The translations under genes were made by a program, and so were the position numbers. The notes under the pieces are model-generated. The model saw only the letters and a list, made by a program, of their open reading frames with translations, made no database searches and was not told where the DNA came from. This document shows, piece after piece, positions 8,162 through 15,619 of a stretch of 64,000 nt of DNA (its first letter is position 1; every line of letters begins with the position of its first letter). This stretch comes from Oscillospiraceae bacterium (GTDB lineage: Bacteria > Bacillota > Clostridia > Oscillospirales > Ruminococcaceae), in the NCBI GenBank assembly GCA_017828975.1, contig JAGAJN010000011.1:1-64000 (forward strand). Direction: 5' to 3'.

Positions 8162-8740
8162 TCAAACCTTGTAAATCTCGCCCTCAAGACCGTTGAAAGC
8201 GGAAACAGCATTGGACTCGTCGGTGTCAATGTGCATAGCTCTTGCAAACTTGTCGGAAACACGGCAAACAACATCACCGAGGATAGCACTTCTGCCGTTG
8301 GTGTCAAGCTTAACGTAAACAACGTCCTTATCCTTAACGCCCAGCTCTTCGGCATCGGCGGGAGTCAGGTGGATATGTCTTTTTGCAACGATAACGCCCT
8401 CGGACATCTCAACCTCACCGCAGGGGCCAACCAGCTTGCATGCGCCCGAACCTGCAACATCTCCGCTCTCTCTGATAGGAGCCTTGATGCCTACGGAACG
8501 AGCATCGGTAGCGGACAGCTCGACCTGATTTGCGCTTCTGAAGGGGCCTAAGATGGAAACATTCTTCAGAGTGCTCTTCTCGCCAACAACGTCAACTCTC
8601 TCCTCACAAGCGAACTGACCGGGCTGGGAAAGGTCCTTCTTCTTGGTAAGCTCCTTGCCTGCGCCGAAAAGGATCTCGAAGGTCTCCTTGGTAACGTGAA
8701 CGTGTCTTGCAGAGGTTTCCACAATGAATTTCTGTGACAT
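8162..8740 (-). CDS. pduL: PduL-type phosphotransacylase
   Basis: Interconverts acyl-CoA and acyl-phosphate (acetyl or propionyl) at a zinc site; with acetate kinase this yields ATP in fermenters. The 192-residue product has the two half-motifs with paired histidines: TSARHVHVT at the N-terminus and AKRHIHLTPADAEELGV in the second half. LGPFRSANQVELSATDAR and GPCGEVEMSEGVIVAKRH are typical. It starts almost directly at the catalytic domain, without the N-terminal encapsulation helix of microcompartment versions, so it is probably the cytosolic acetogenesis enzyme. AAGGAG precedes the start. The mRNA has an unusual leader of about 150 bases containing a conserved hairpin (see separate entries). 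Confidence 0.92.
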   Translation of the reverse strand: MSQKFIVETSARHVHVTKETFEILFGAGKELTKKKDLSQPGQFACEERVDVVGEKSTLKNVSILGPFRSANQVELSATDARSVGIKAPIRESGDVAGSGACKLVGPCGEVEMSEGVIVAKRHIHLTPADAEELGVKDKDVVYVKLDTNGRSAILGDVVCRVSDKFARAMHIDTDESNAVSAFNGLEGEIYKV

Positions 8741-8778
8741 AATAACTATCTCCTTACGATTAATACTAAACACTCATT

Positions 8779-8849
8779 GAATTATGGGAATCTCTCGGCA
8801 CAAAACCACATAGACGCAAGCTTTTGTGCCGATTTCTTCTCCATAATTC
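8779..8849 (-). ncRNA. Structured leader RNA of pduL, first copy of a two-copy motif
   Basis: On the minus strand an outer 9-base stem (GAATTATGG/CCATAATTC) encloses an inner 11-pair stem, TCGGCACAAAA/TTTTGTGCCGA. The 16-base loop is GCTTGCGTCTATGTGG. The inner hairpin and loop recur at 46821-46857 upstream of an unrelated gene, with compensatory changes in the stem. There is no T run, so it is not a simple terminator. It ends about 40 bases before the pduL start and is followed by TTAGTATTAA-like sequence in both copies. I do not recognise it as a known riboswitch. Confidence 0.7.
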
Positions 8850-8895
8850 TAATGGTGTTTATTATAAGCTTTCGGGAAAATATCCCACTGCATTT

Positions 8896-8924
8896 ATTAT
8901 ACTACTGTTTTCCGCCCTTGTCAA
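8896..8924 (-). promoter_or_regulatory. Consensus promoter of pduL
   Basis: The minus strand has TTGACA (8919-8924), 17 bases, TATAAT (8896-8901), a perfect sigma-A consensus. It predicts transcription from about 8889 and a leader of roughly 150 bases carrying the structured RNA. Between here and the metK promoter the sequence is AT-rich with no other feature. Confidence 0.85.
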
Positions 8925-9009
8925 TCGTCATTTTTCGATTTTTGGAAATGGAAATATCACCCTACATTTTCACATTATAATTAACACAGAATTAAATTAT
9001 TTTACTCTA

Positions 9010-9038
9010 TTGACAATCATTTATAGGGGCGTTATAAT
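9010..9038 (+). promoter_or_regulatory. Consensus promoter of metK
   Basis: TTGACA (9010-9015), 17 bases, TATAAT (9033-9038), directly upstream of the SAM riboswitch. Confidence 0.88.
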
Positions 9039-9050
9039 AGTAATGTAAAA

Positions 9051-9172
9051 TCCTTATCAAGAGTGGCGGAGGAACAGGTCCTGCGAAGCCCGGCAACCAT
9101 CGCAAGCAGTTGCGGAAAGGTGCCAAGTCCTGCGGATTGCGGCAATAACCGTATTTCCGAGAGATGAGGAAA
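9051..9172 (+). promoter_or_regulatory. SAM-I (S-box) riboswitch aptamer
   Basis: Conserved S-box segments are in order: CTTATCAAGAGTGGCGGAGG at the 5' side of P1/P2, GAAGCCCGGCAACC, AAGGTGCCAAGTCCTGC, and CCGAGAGATGAGG closing P1. Binding of S-adenosylmethionine should stabilise the aptamer and let the following terminator form, stopping metK transcription when SAM is plentiful. Confidence 0.95.
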
Positions 9173-9196
9173 GCCAATGCTTTCTGACAGGTTTCC

Positions 9197-9225
9197 GCAC
9201 TCGATAATGATCGGGTGCTTTTTTT
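9197..9225 (+). terminator. Expression-platform terminator of the SAM riboswitch
   Basis: GCACTCGAT and ATCGGGTGC form a nine-pair stem with loop AATG, followed by seven T residues, 33 bases before the metK start. It is the regulated terminator of the S-box. Confidence 0.9.
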
Positions 9226-9257
9226 GTCATTCTAAAAAAATCTTAGGAGGTATAAAA

Positions 9258-10436
9258 ATGTCCAAATACTTATTTACATCAGAATCGGTGACGGAAGGTC
9301 ATCCCGATAAAATATGCGACCAGATCTCAGACGCAGTCCTCGATGCAATGCTGGCAAACGACCCTCAGTCCAGAGTTGCCTGCGAGACCTGCTGCACTAC
9401 GGGTATGGTTCTCTGCATGGGCGAGATCTCCACCGAATGTTACGTTGACATTCCCAAGATAGTTCGTCAGGTAGTAGTTGACATCGGCTACGACAGAGCA
9501 AAGTTCGGCTTTGACGGACACACTTGCTCCGTTATCACATCTATCGACGAGCAGTCCGCAGACATTGCCATGGGCGTTGACGAAGCGCTTGAGCATAAGG
9601 ACGGCGAGTCTGCCGATTCCAATATGACAGGTGCGGGCGACCAGGGCATGATGTTCGGCTTTGCCTGCGACGAAACCCCCGAGCTGATGCCTCTGCCCAT
9701 CTCTCTGGCACATAAGCTGGCAAAGAAGCTCAGCGAGGTAAGAAAGACAGGCGTTCTCCCCTATCTGCGTCCCGACGGAAAAACTCAGGTCACCGTTGAG
9801 TACGAGAATGACCGTCCCGTTCGTGTTGATACTGTTGTTGTTTCCTCTCAGCACGCCGCAGAGGTATCTCTCGAAAAGATAAGAGCGGACATTATCGAAA
9901 AGGTAATAAAGGCAGTTATCCCCGCAGAGCTGCTTGTTGATACAAAGTATTTCGTAAACCCCACAGGACGCTTTGTTATCGGCGGACCTCAGGGCGACAG
10001 CGGTCTGACGGGACGCAAGATAATCGTTGACACCTACGGCGGATATTCCCGTCACGGCGGCGGAGCATTCAGCGGAAAGGACCCCACAAAGGTTGACCGT
10101 TCTGCTGCCTATGCCGCAAGATATGTTGCCAAGAATATCGTTGCTGCGGGACTTGCAAGAAAGTGTGAGGTACAGCTTGCATATGCCATCGGCGTTGCAA
10201 AGCCTGTTTCCATAATGGTTGACAGCTTCGGCACGGGTACTGTTTCCGACGAAAAGCTTGCCGAGGCAGTTGAAAAGGTGTTCGACCTGCGCCCCGCTGC
10301 CATTATCGAAACACTTGACCTGAGAAAGCCCCAGTACAGACAGCTTGCAGCTTATGGTCATATGGGACGTGAGGATCTGGGCGTTGCATGGGAAAAGACG
10401 GATAAGGTCGAAGCGCTTAAATCGGCTGTTCTCTGA
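9258..10436 (+). CDS. metK: S-adenosylmethionine synthetase
   Basis: Makes S-adenosylmethionine from methionine and ATP in the cytosol. Length (392 residues) is standard. Signature segments are [20 protein letters not shown] at the N-terminus, [15 protein letters not shown] (the ATP-binding GAGDQG loop), and [19 protein letters not shown] (phosphate-binding loop). The start has a near-perfect ribosome binding site, TAGGAGG. The S-box in its leader gives feedback control by its own product. No neighbouring methionine gene is present; downstream lies a convergent lipoprotein gene across a shared terminator. Confidence 0.98.
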   Translation: MSKYLFTSESVTEGHPDKICDQISDAVLDAMLANDPQSRVACETCCTTGMVLCMGEISTECYVDIPKIVRQVVVDIGYDRAKFGFDGHTCSVITSIDEQSADIAMGVDEALEHKDGESADSNMTGAGDQGMMFGFACDETPELMPLPISLAHKLAKKLSEVRKTGVLPYLRPDGKTQVTVEYENDRPVRVDTVVVSSQHAAEVSLEKIRADIIEKVIKAVIPAELLVDTKYFVNPTGRFVIGGPQGDSGLTGRKIIVDTYGGYSRHGGGAFSGKDPTKVDRSAAYAARYVAKNIVAAGLARKCEVQLAYAIGVAKPVSIMVDSFGTGTVSDEKLAEAVEKVFDLRPAAIIETLDLRKPQYRQLAAYGHMGREDLGVAWEKTDKVEALKSAVL

Positions 10437-10457
10437 TAATTTCCGAAAATACCAAAC

Positions 10458-10500
10458 AATGGGCATTCCCCCGTCAAAGGCGAGGGAACGCCCATTTTTT
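10458..10500. terminator. Bidirectional terminator between metK and Ltp lipoprotein gene
   Basis: AATGGGCATTCCC and GGGAACGCCCATT form a stem with one mismatch. T residues follow on the plus strand and A residues precede it, so it can serve both convergent genes. Confidence 0.8.
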
Positions 10501-10506
10501 CTTATC

Positions 10507-11397
10507 TTAATAGCCAACAGCCGAAACTCCGTAGGCAGCTTCCGAAGAAGAAAAGCCCTCATACTCCAGTTGATCGATCAGCTCCTGCTTTGAAAATGAC
10601 ATAAAATCAAGATAGCTCGCAGCTTTTTTGGCAGCCTGTTCCTTCCAGTCCGCTCCGCAGTGATCTGCGCCGTAAACTGCTTCATCATGGGTAAAGCCCT
10701 CATATTCCAGCTGCTCTATCAGACCCTTGCGGGAAAATGCCATGAAATCCAGATAGCTTTGTGCCTTCTTCACAGCATTCGACTCACCCATTGACGTTGA
10801 CGAACCGCCCGAGCTGCCCGCCGATGAAGCCTTTTCCACCGCATCTGCACCATAGACCGCTTCCGAATGAGTGAACCCTTCATATTCAAGCTGCTCTATC
10901 AGACCGTCCCTTGAAAAAGCCATAAAATCAAGATAACTCTCGGCTTTTTTGGCAGCCTGCGCATTCCAGTCCGCACCGCACTTATCAACTCCGTAAACCG
11001 CTTCATCATGAGAAAACCCCTCATATTCAAGCTGCTCTATCAGCCCCTTGCGGGAAAATGCCATAAAATCAAGGTAGCTGAGTGCCTTCTTTACGGCATT
11101 TTTCTGACCGATCGTTTCCGTCGGTTTGGCAGCCTCGGTTACCTTTTCCGCAGTGGTCGCTTTTGTTGTTTCCGGAGCAGATGTTTCCGTTACACTCTCG
11201 GTGGCTGCGGTGGTAGTTTCTGCTGTGCTCTCATTGGCTGCGGCAGATGTTTCCGTCACACTCTTGGTGGCTGAGGTGGTTTCCAAAGATATAGCCTGTT
11301 CTGTGCCCTCTGTCTGAGAAGCGGTCTGCGTGTCAGTCCCGCAGGCTGATAATAAAAGTACAGCAGCAAGGCTGGCGATAAATAATCTGTGTTTCAT
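10507..11397 (-). CDS. Lipoprotein with four Ltp-type repeats
   Basis: A 296-residue protein with signal peptide and lipobox LLSAC (Cys19), a Thr/Ser/Glu-rich stalk to about residue 95, then four repeats of about 44 residues (100-143, 144-188, 207-251, 252-296). Each repeat has the core SYLDFMAFSRKGLIEQLEYE and ends in a GFxxxEAxYG motif. This is the Ltp (host cell surface-exposed lipoprotein) repeat, a small helical domain. In Streptococcus the phage TP-J34 Ltp blocks entry of phage DNA, but most bacterial relatives are uncharacterised. A Gly/Ser linker separates repeats 2 and 3, so the unit looks like a duplicated pair. The start has GGAGGAA. It stands alone with its own promoter. Confidence 0.88.
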   Translation of the reverse strand: MKHRLFIASLAAVLLLSACGTDTQTASQTEGTEQAISLETTSATKSVTETSAAANESTAETTTAATESVTETSAPETTKATTAEKVTEAAKPTETIGQKNAVKKALSYLDFMAFSRKGLIEQLEYEGFSHDEAVYGVDKCGADWNAQAAKKAESYLDFMAFSRDGLIEQLEYEGFTHSEAVYGADAVEKASSAGSSGGSSTSMGESNAVKKAQSYLDFMAFSRKGLIEQLEYEGFTHDEAVYGADHCGADWKEQAAKKAASYLDFMSFSKQELIDQLEYEGFSSSEAAYGVSAVGY

Positions 11398-11470
11398 TCA
11401 ATATTCCTCCATCACATCATATGTACCGATAATTGTAGATATATTAACTATAAATTATCGTTATAAACAG

Positions 11471-11499
11471 ATTATAGCACAAACTGCCTTATTTGTCAA
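11471..11499 (-). promoter_or_regulatory. Promoter of the Ltp lipoprotein gene
   Basis: The minus strand has TTGACA (11494-11499), 17 bases, TATAAT (11471-11476), with about 70 bases of leader before the start. Confidence 0.82.
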
Positions 11500-11576
11500 T
11501 TACCCGAATGTCCCAAATATTACACATTGGAACAAAAATTGCATATTTCTTCCAAAATGCAATTTTTATCCTGCTA

Positions 11577-11605
11577 TTGACATCTGCAAATTTTTATGTT
11601 AAAAT
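11577..11605 (+). promoter_or_regulatory. Promoter of marR-glgB
   Basis: TTGACA (11577-11582), 17 bases, TAAAAT (11600-11605), just upstream of an inverted repeat likely bound by the MarR protein. Confidence 0.78.
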
Positions 11606-11617
11606 ATCTAACAGAGA

Positions 11618-11636
11618 TAGCTAATTAATTTAGCTA
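11618..11636 (+). promoter_or_regulatory. Probable MarR operator
   Basis: TAGCTAA and TTAGCTA form an inverted repeat with a five-base spacer. It lies about 12 bases after the -10 box and before the TTG start, over the expected transcription start. MarR proteins commonly repress their own operons from such sites; the pairing with this MarR is an inference. Confidence 0.6.
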
Positions 11637-11654
11637 ATTACGGGAGATGATTTT

Positions 11655-12083
11655 TTGGAAAACAGCAAGCTTACCGAGTTTATGGACGTAATGTCAAAGG
11701 CATACTATAATAAGTCAATTTTCTTTCTCAGCGATTTTTATCAGAGCGAAACGAGGATAGTTTTTCTGCTGCTCAAAAACGGCTGCGAAAGCACTCCCGG
11801 GGACATTTCCGCAGAGCTGGGATTTTCCACCGCACACACAGCCTCCCTGCTGCGTTCTCTTGAACATAAAAAGTACATAGACCGCCTGCCCGCCGCAAAG
11901 GACAGGCGCAGAGTCATAGTTAGCCTGACCGACGAAGGAAAAGCGTTTGCCGATGAAAAATACAGCGAAATGGTGACTTTTTTCTCAAAGCTGTTCGACG
12001 CATTCGGCGAAAATGACCTGAACGAGCTTATCCGCCTTATCGGCAGACTTTCCGAGATCACAGAGGATATTACCGAAAAATAA
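11655..12083 (+). CDS. MarR family transcriptional regulator
   Basis: A 142-residue winged-helix regulator. The recognition region is PGDISAELGFSTAHTASLLRSLEHKKYIDR, followed by the wing DRRRVIVSLTDEGKAFA, both characteristic of MarR. Helices at each end form the dimer interface and usual ligand pocket. The TTG at 11655 was taken as start because GGAG precedes it by eight bases; the first internal ATG lacks such a site. The gene is 14 bases before a glycogen branching enzyme gene, so it probably controls that enzyme and itself through the inverted repeat at the promoter. The ligand is unknown. Confidence 0.88.
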   Translation: MENSKLTEFMDVMSKAYYNKSIFFLSDFYQSETRIVFLLLKNGCESTPGDISAELGFSTAHTASLLRSLEHKKYIDRLPAAKDRRRVIVSLTDEGKAFADEKYSEMVTFFSKLFDAFGENDLNELIRLIGRLSEITEDITEK

Positions 12084-12097
12084 AGGAGCGTTATCAT

Positions 12098-13912
12098 ATG
12101 AATATGCAGGATTTCTACGAGGGAAAAGCCTTCGATTGCCACGAATTTTTCGGGGCACATATTTGCGACGGCGGCACGGTGTTCCGTACATATGCCCCCA
12201 ATGCAAAGGGCGTTGCCGTTGTGGGCGAATTCAGCGGCTGGGAGCCCTTATATATGAACAAGGAGGGCACGGGCGGTGTTTACAGCCTGTTTGTCCACGG
12301 CGCAAAAGCGGGACAGATGTACAAATACCGTATCTACACAAACAGCGGTTACTGTGACCACTGCGACCCTTATGGCTTCGGAATGGAGCTGCGTCCCAAC
12401 TGGGCTTCTATTATCGTGGATATGCACAGATACAGATTTTCCGACGAAAAATGGATGAAGGAGCGGGACAAGAACTACAACCGTCCCATGAACATTTACG
12501 AGGTGCATCTCGGCTCATGGCTGACCGACCCCAACAACGAAAACGGCTGGTACACCTATGAAAAAATAGCCCCGAAGCTGATAGATTACGTAAGATCGCA
12601 CGGCTTCACCCATATTGAAATAATGCCCGTCAGCGAACACCCCGCCGACGAGTCATGGGGCTACCAGAACACGGGATTTTTCGCCCCCACCTCCCGCTAC
12701 GGCACTGCGGACGGTCTGAAAACTCTTGTAAACTGCTGTCATTTAGCGGGGATAGGCGTGATAATGGACTTTGTTCCCGTGCATTTCGCCGTTGACAGCT
12801 ACGGTCTTGCTATGTATGACGGCACGGCGCTTTACGAATATCCGAACTCCGACGTTACCAATTCCGAATGGGGGACAAACAATTTTATCCATTCAAGGCG
12901 TGAGGTCTGCTGCTTCTTACAGTCCGCCGCCAACTACTGGCTGACGGAATATCACTTCGACGGCATACGCATGGACGCTGTCAGCCGTGCTATCTACTGG
13001 CAGGGCGACCCCGCAAGAGGCGTCAACGGAAACGCCGTGGATTTCCTGAAAAATATGAACTCGGGACTCCGCCGCCTTCACCCCACCGCAATGCTTATTG
13101 CCGAGGATTCCACAAACTTTCTAAAGGTGACCGCTCCCGTTGAATACGGCGGTCTGGGCTTTGACTACAAGTGGGACTTAGGCTGGATGAACGACACTCT
13201 TGACTACTTCCGCACCCCTCCCGCCGAACGTCCAAACCATTATCACAAGCTGACATTTTCCATGGCGTATTTCTACAATGAGCTGTATCTTCTGCCCTTC
13301 TCCCACGATGAAAATGTCCACGGAAAGGCGACAATTATCCAAAAAATGTGGGGCGATTACGAGCAGAAATTCCCCCAGGCAAGGGCACTTTATATGTATA
13401 TGGCAGCTCACCCCGGAAAAACGCTGAACTTTATGGGCGGCGAATTTGCGCAGTTCCGTGAATGGGACGAAAAGCGCAGTCAGGACTGGGAGCTGATGAA
13501 ATATCCCCTCCACGACTCCTTCCAAAAGTATTTCACGAAGCTTATGAAGCTTAGTGAAAAGCACCCCGCTCTTTACGCCGAGGACTACACCTCCGAATCC
13601 TTCAAATGGCTTGAGGTGGACGCTGCCGAGGAGTGCGTCTACATCTTCCGCAGGACAAGCGGGGACAGCACCATAGTGGCTGCATTCAATTTCAGCGACA
13701 AGCCGCAGTCTGCCTATGCCTTCGATTACGGCAATGCGGACAAGGGTACTGTCAGTCTGCGTGAACTTCTGAACAGCGACTGGCAGGAATTCAGCGGAAA
13801 TACTCCGAAGCCGCAGAAAGCCGCCGTCATCACATCGGAAATATCCGACGGAAAAAATATCCTCAAAGCAGAGCTTCCCGCTTTTTCGGGACGGCTGTTT
13901 GAGGTCATATAA
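12098..13912 (+). CDS. glgB: 1,4-alpha-glucan branching enzyme, MarR-linked copy
   Basis: Transfers alpha-1,4-glucan segments to form alpha-1,6 branches in glycogen. The 604-residue product has an N-terminal CBM48-like domain (about 20-110), a GH13 barrel and a C-terminal beta domain. Catalytic residues are in place: the nucleophile Asp293 in DGIRMDAVS, the acid/base Glu336 in IAEDST, and the third Asp in SHDENVHGK. It is shorter than the 700-residue copy at 40.6 kb and lacks that copy's basic tail. AAAGGAG precedes the start. Being coupled to marR, it is controlled apart from the main glycogen operon. A hairpin terminator follows. Confidence 0.93.
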   Translation: MNMQDFYEGKAFDCHEFFGAHICDGGTVFRTYAPNAKGVAVVGEFSGWEPLYMNKEGTGGVYSLFVHGAKAGQMYKYRIYTNSGYCDHCDPYGFGMELRPNWASIIVDMHRYRFSDEKWMKERDKNYNRPMNIYEVHLGSWLTDPNNENGWYTYEKIAPKLIDYVRSHGFTHIEIMPVSEHPADESWGYQNTGFFAPTSRYGTADGLKTLVNCCHLAGIGVIMDFVPVHFAVDSYGLAMYDGTALYEYPNSDVTNSEWGTNNFIHSRREVCCFLQSAANYWLTEYHFDGIRMDAVSRAIYWQGDPARGVNGNAVDFLKNMNSGLRRLHPTAMLIAEDSTNFLKVTAPVEYGGLGFDYKWDLGWMNDTLDYFRTPPAERPNHYHKLTFSMAYFYNELYLLPFSHDENVHGKATIIQKMWGDYEQKFPQARALYMYMAAHPGKTLNFMGGEFAQFREWDEKRSQDWELMKYPLHDSFQKYFTKLMKLSEKHPALYAEDYTSESFKWLEVDAAEECVYIFRRTSGDSTIVAAFNFSDKPQSAYAFDYGNADKGTVSLRELLNSDWQEFSGNTPKPQKAAVITSEISDGKNILKAELPAFSGRLFEVI

Positions 13913-13917
13913 ACGAA

Positions 13918-13956
13918 AATGCGCATCTTAGAGTGGGTCGGAGGTGCGCATATTTT
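13918..13956 (+). terminator. Terminator after marR-glgB
   Basis: ATGCGCATC and GGTGCGCAT pair around an 18-base loop and are followed by a T-rich run. The remaining 140 bases up to the next promoter are AT-rich with only a weak hairpin (GTAAAA/TTTTAC). Confidence 0.75.
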
Positions 13957-14100
13957 TTGCAAATGATCTGCCGCCGAAAAGATTACAATTATCTTACAAT
14001 ACGGCTAAGATTGGGTTACAACAGTAAAATGTCCCTGTTTTACGCCGTTTTCGGGGCAACTTATTGTTGAAAATCACACCCATAAAGCCATTATGTACCA

Positions 14101-14129
14101 TTGACTTTTTGACGAAAATGTAATATAAT
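14101..14129 (+). promoter_or_regulatory. Promoter of CNNM gene and possibly the downstream array
   Basis: TTGACT (14101-14106), 17 bases, TATAAT (14124-14129). No clear terminator or further promoter was seen between here and the end of addB, so this may drive a very long unit. Confidence 0.78.
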
Positions 14130-14168
14130 TAATAGTGTGTCAAAAAAAAGCTTGAAAGGATGCTGATT

Positions 14169-15587
14169 ATGGATTCTGACGGGAGTCGAAGTATTTTTGC
14201 GTCAACCCTCGCCCAAACCGAGCAACAAGGTTTAGCTGTTCCTCTGCTGATAATTGCGGTAATGCTGGCAGTTAAGGCATTTTTTGCCGCCTGCGAAGCT
14301 GCTCTCACGGAAGTAGACGACCGAAAGCTGCGGCTGCTTGCAGAAAAGGACAAGCGCGCCGAAAAGCTTGCCGGGATAACAGGTTCCCCCTCCGGGCTGC
14401 TGATGACCTTCTCCCTGTTCAGGGTGCTTTCGGTCATTATTATCGCTGTTTATGCGGCGGTGTCTCTTTCGCCTTATGTCATAGGCTTTTCGGACAGGAT
14501 AGCTGCCCTCATTTCCGCAGTCGGCAATGAAACAGCCGAAATTATCTCCGCTGCCGCCGCTGCGATAATTGTGATAATCCCTTCATGGATAATCATCTCC
14601 GCCTTTACCGAAACGCTGCCGAAGCAGCTGGTCAAGGCAAATGCCGAGGATTTCGCTCTCAGACACAGCAGGGCGATATCCATGCTGTTTGCCCTGCTCA
14701 GACCCTTCACAGCCGCCGTTTCCGCTATTACGGGAGGACTTCTCCGTCTGGCGGGCGCTTCGGAGGATATGCAGGAAGCCGTCACCGAAGAGGAAATTCT
14801 TATGATGGTGGACGCAGGCAACGAAACAGGCGTTATCGAGGAAAGCCAAAGAACGATGATAAACAACGTCTTTGAATTCGGCGACCTGACCGCATCGGAC
14901 GTTATGACTCACCGCACCGATATTGCCGCCGCAGAAATAAGCTCCAGCATCGGAGATGTGGTGAATATCGCCATAAGCACGGGATTTTCCAGGATCCCCG
15001 TCTATGAGGACACCATTGACAGAATTACGGGTATCATCAACGTTAAGGACCTGCTCTGCCTGATCGGCTCGGAGGACGCCTCTGCCTTTGAGCTGAAAAG
15101 CTTTATGAGGGACGTTTGCTATGTCCCCGAATCGGGCAGCTGTGACGACATATTCAAGGAGCTTACCGCTAAACGTCTGGGTATGGCGGTGGTGCTGGAC
15201 GAGTACGGCGGTACCGCAGGCATCGTCACCACCGAGGACCTGGTGGAAGCTATCGTCGGAAACATCAGAGATGAATACGACGACGAAACAGAGGACATCG
15301 TTAAGATCGCAGACGGAGTTTATATCGCAGACGGAACTGCCGACCCATATAAAACATTGGGAAGCATCGGCATTTCTCTCCCCGAGGAGGGCGATTTTGA
15401 TACGGTCAGCGGCTTTGTTATCAGCCTGCTGGACGGTCATATCCCCAACGAGGACGAAAAACCCGTCGTAAAATGGGACGGCGCAGAATTAGCCGTGCTG
15501 GTTACCGAGGATATGGTCATCAAAAAGCTGAAGATCACTGTCCCCGAAAAAGTAAAGGAAAATACCGGCGATGAACCGGTGGATTGA
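14169..15587 (+). CDS. CNNM/CorC-HlyC family membrane protein with CBS pair
   Basis: The 472-residue protein has the three-part layout of the CNNM family (HlyC/CorC, UPF0053): an N-terminal four-helix DUF21 membrane domain (about 15-190), a CBS pair (about 205-330, including SRIPVYEDTIDRITGIINVKD) and a C-terminal CorC_HlyC domain with LGMAVVLDEYGGTAGIVTTE and EDLVEAIVGNIRDE. Members export magnesium or cobalt; older annotations say hemolysin. The ATG at 14169 was preferred over one three codons earlier because GAAAGGA then has proper spacing. It sits 32 bases before the first transglutaminase-like gene. Confidence 0.9.
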   Translation: MDSDGSRSIFASTLAQTEQQGLAVPLLIIAVMLAVKAFFAACEAALTEVDDRKLRLLAEKDKRAEKLAGITGSPSGLLMTFSLFRVLSVIIIAVYAAVSLSPYVIGFSDRIAALISAVGNETAEIISAAAAAIIVIIPSWIIISAFTETLPKQLVKANAEDFALRHSRAISMLFALLRPFTAAVSAITGGLLRLAGASEDMQEAVTEEEILMMVDAGNETGVIEESQRTMINNVFEFGDLTASDVMTHRTDIAAAEISSSIGDVVNIAISTGFSRIPVYEDTIDRITGIINVKDLLCLIGSEDASAFELKSFMRDVCYVPESGSCDDIFKELTAKRLGMAVVLDEYGGTAGIVTTEDLVEAIVGNIRDEYDDETEDIVKIADGVYIADGTADPYKTLGSIGISLPEEGDFDTVSGFVISLLDGHIPNEDEKPVVKWDGAELAVLVTEDMVIKKLKITVPEKVKENTGDEPVD

Positions 15588-15619
15588 TTATCCATTATCA
15601 GAAAGGAATGGTACATAAG

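Noticed and set aside
9327..10562. A 411-codon open frame on the minus strand opposite metK
   Set aside because: It lies entirely over metK and part of the Ltp gene, has no start signal, and its translation resembles no family.
10507..11100. Repeated DNA blocks of about 130 bases
   Set aside because: They are in frame and correspond to the four Ltp protein repeats, not to a mobile or regulatory element.
12098..13912. Possibility that the MarR-linked glgB is a decayed duplicate of the main glgB
   Set aside because: All catalytic residues are present, the frame is intact, and it has its own promoter, regulator and terminator.
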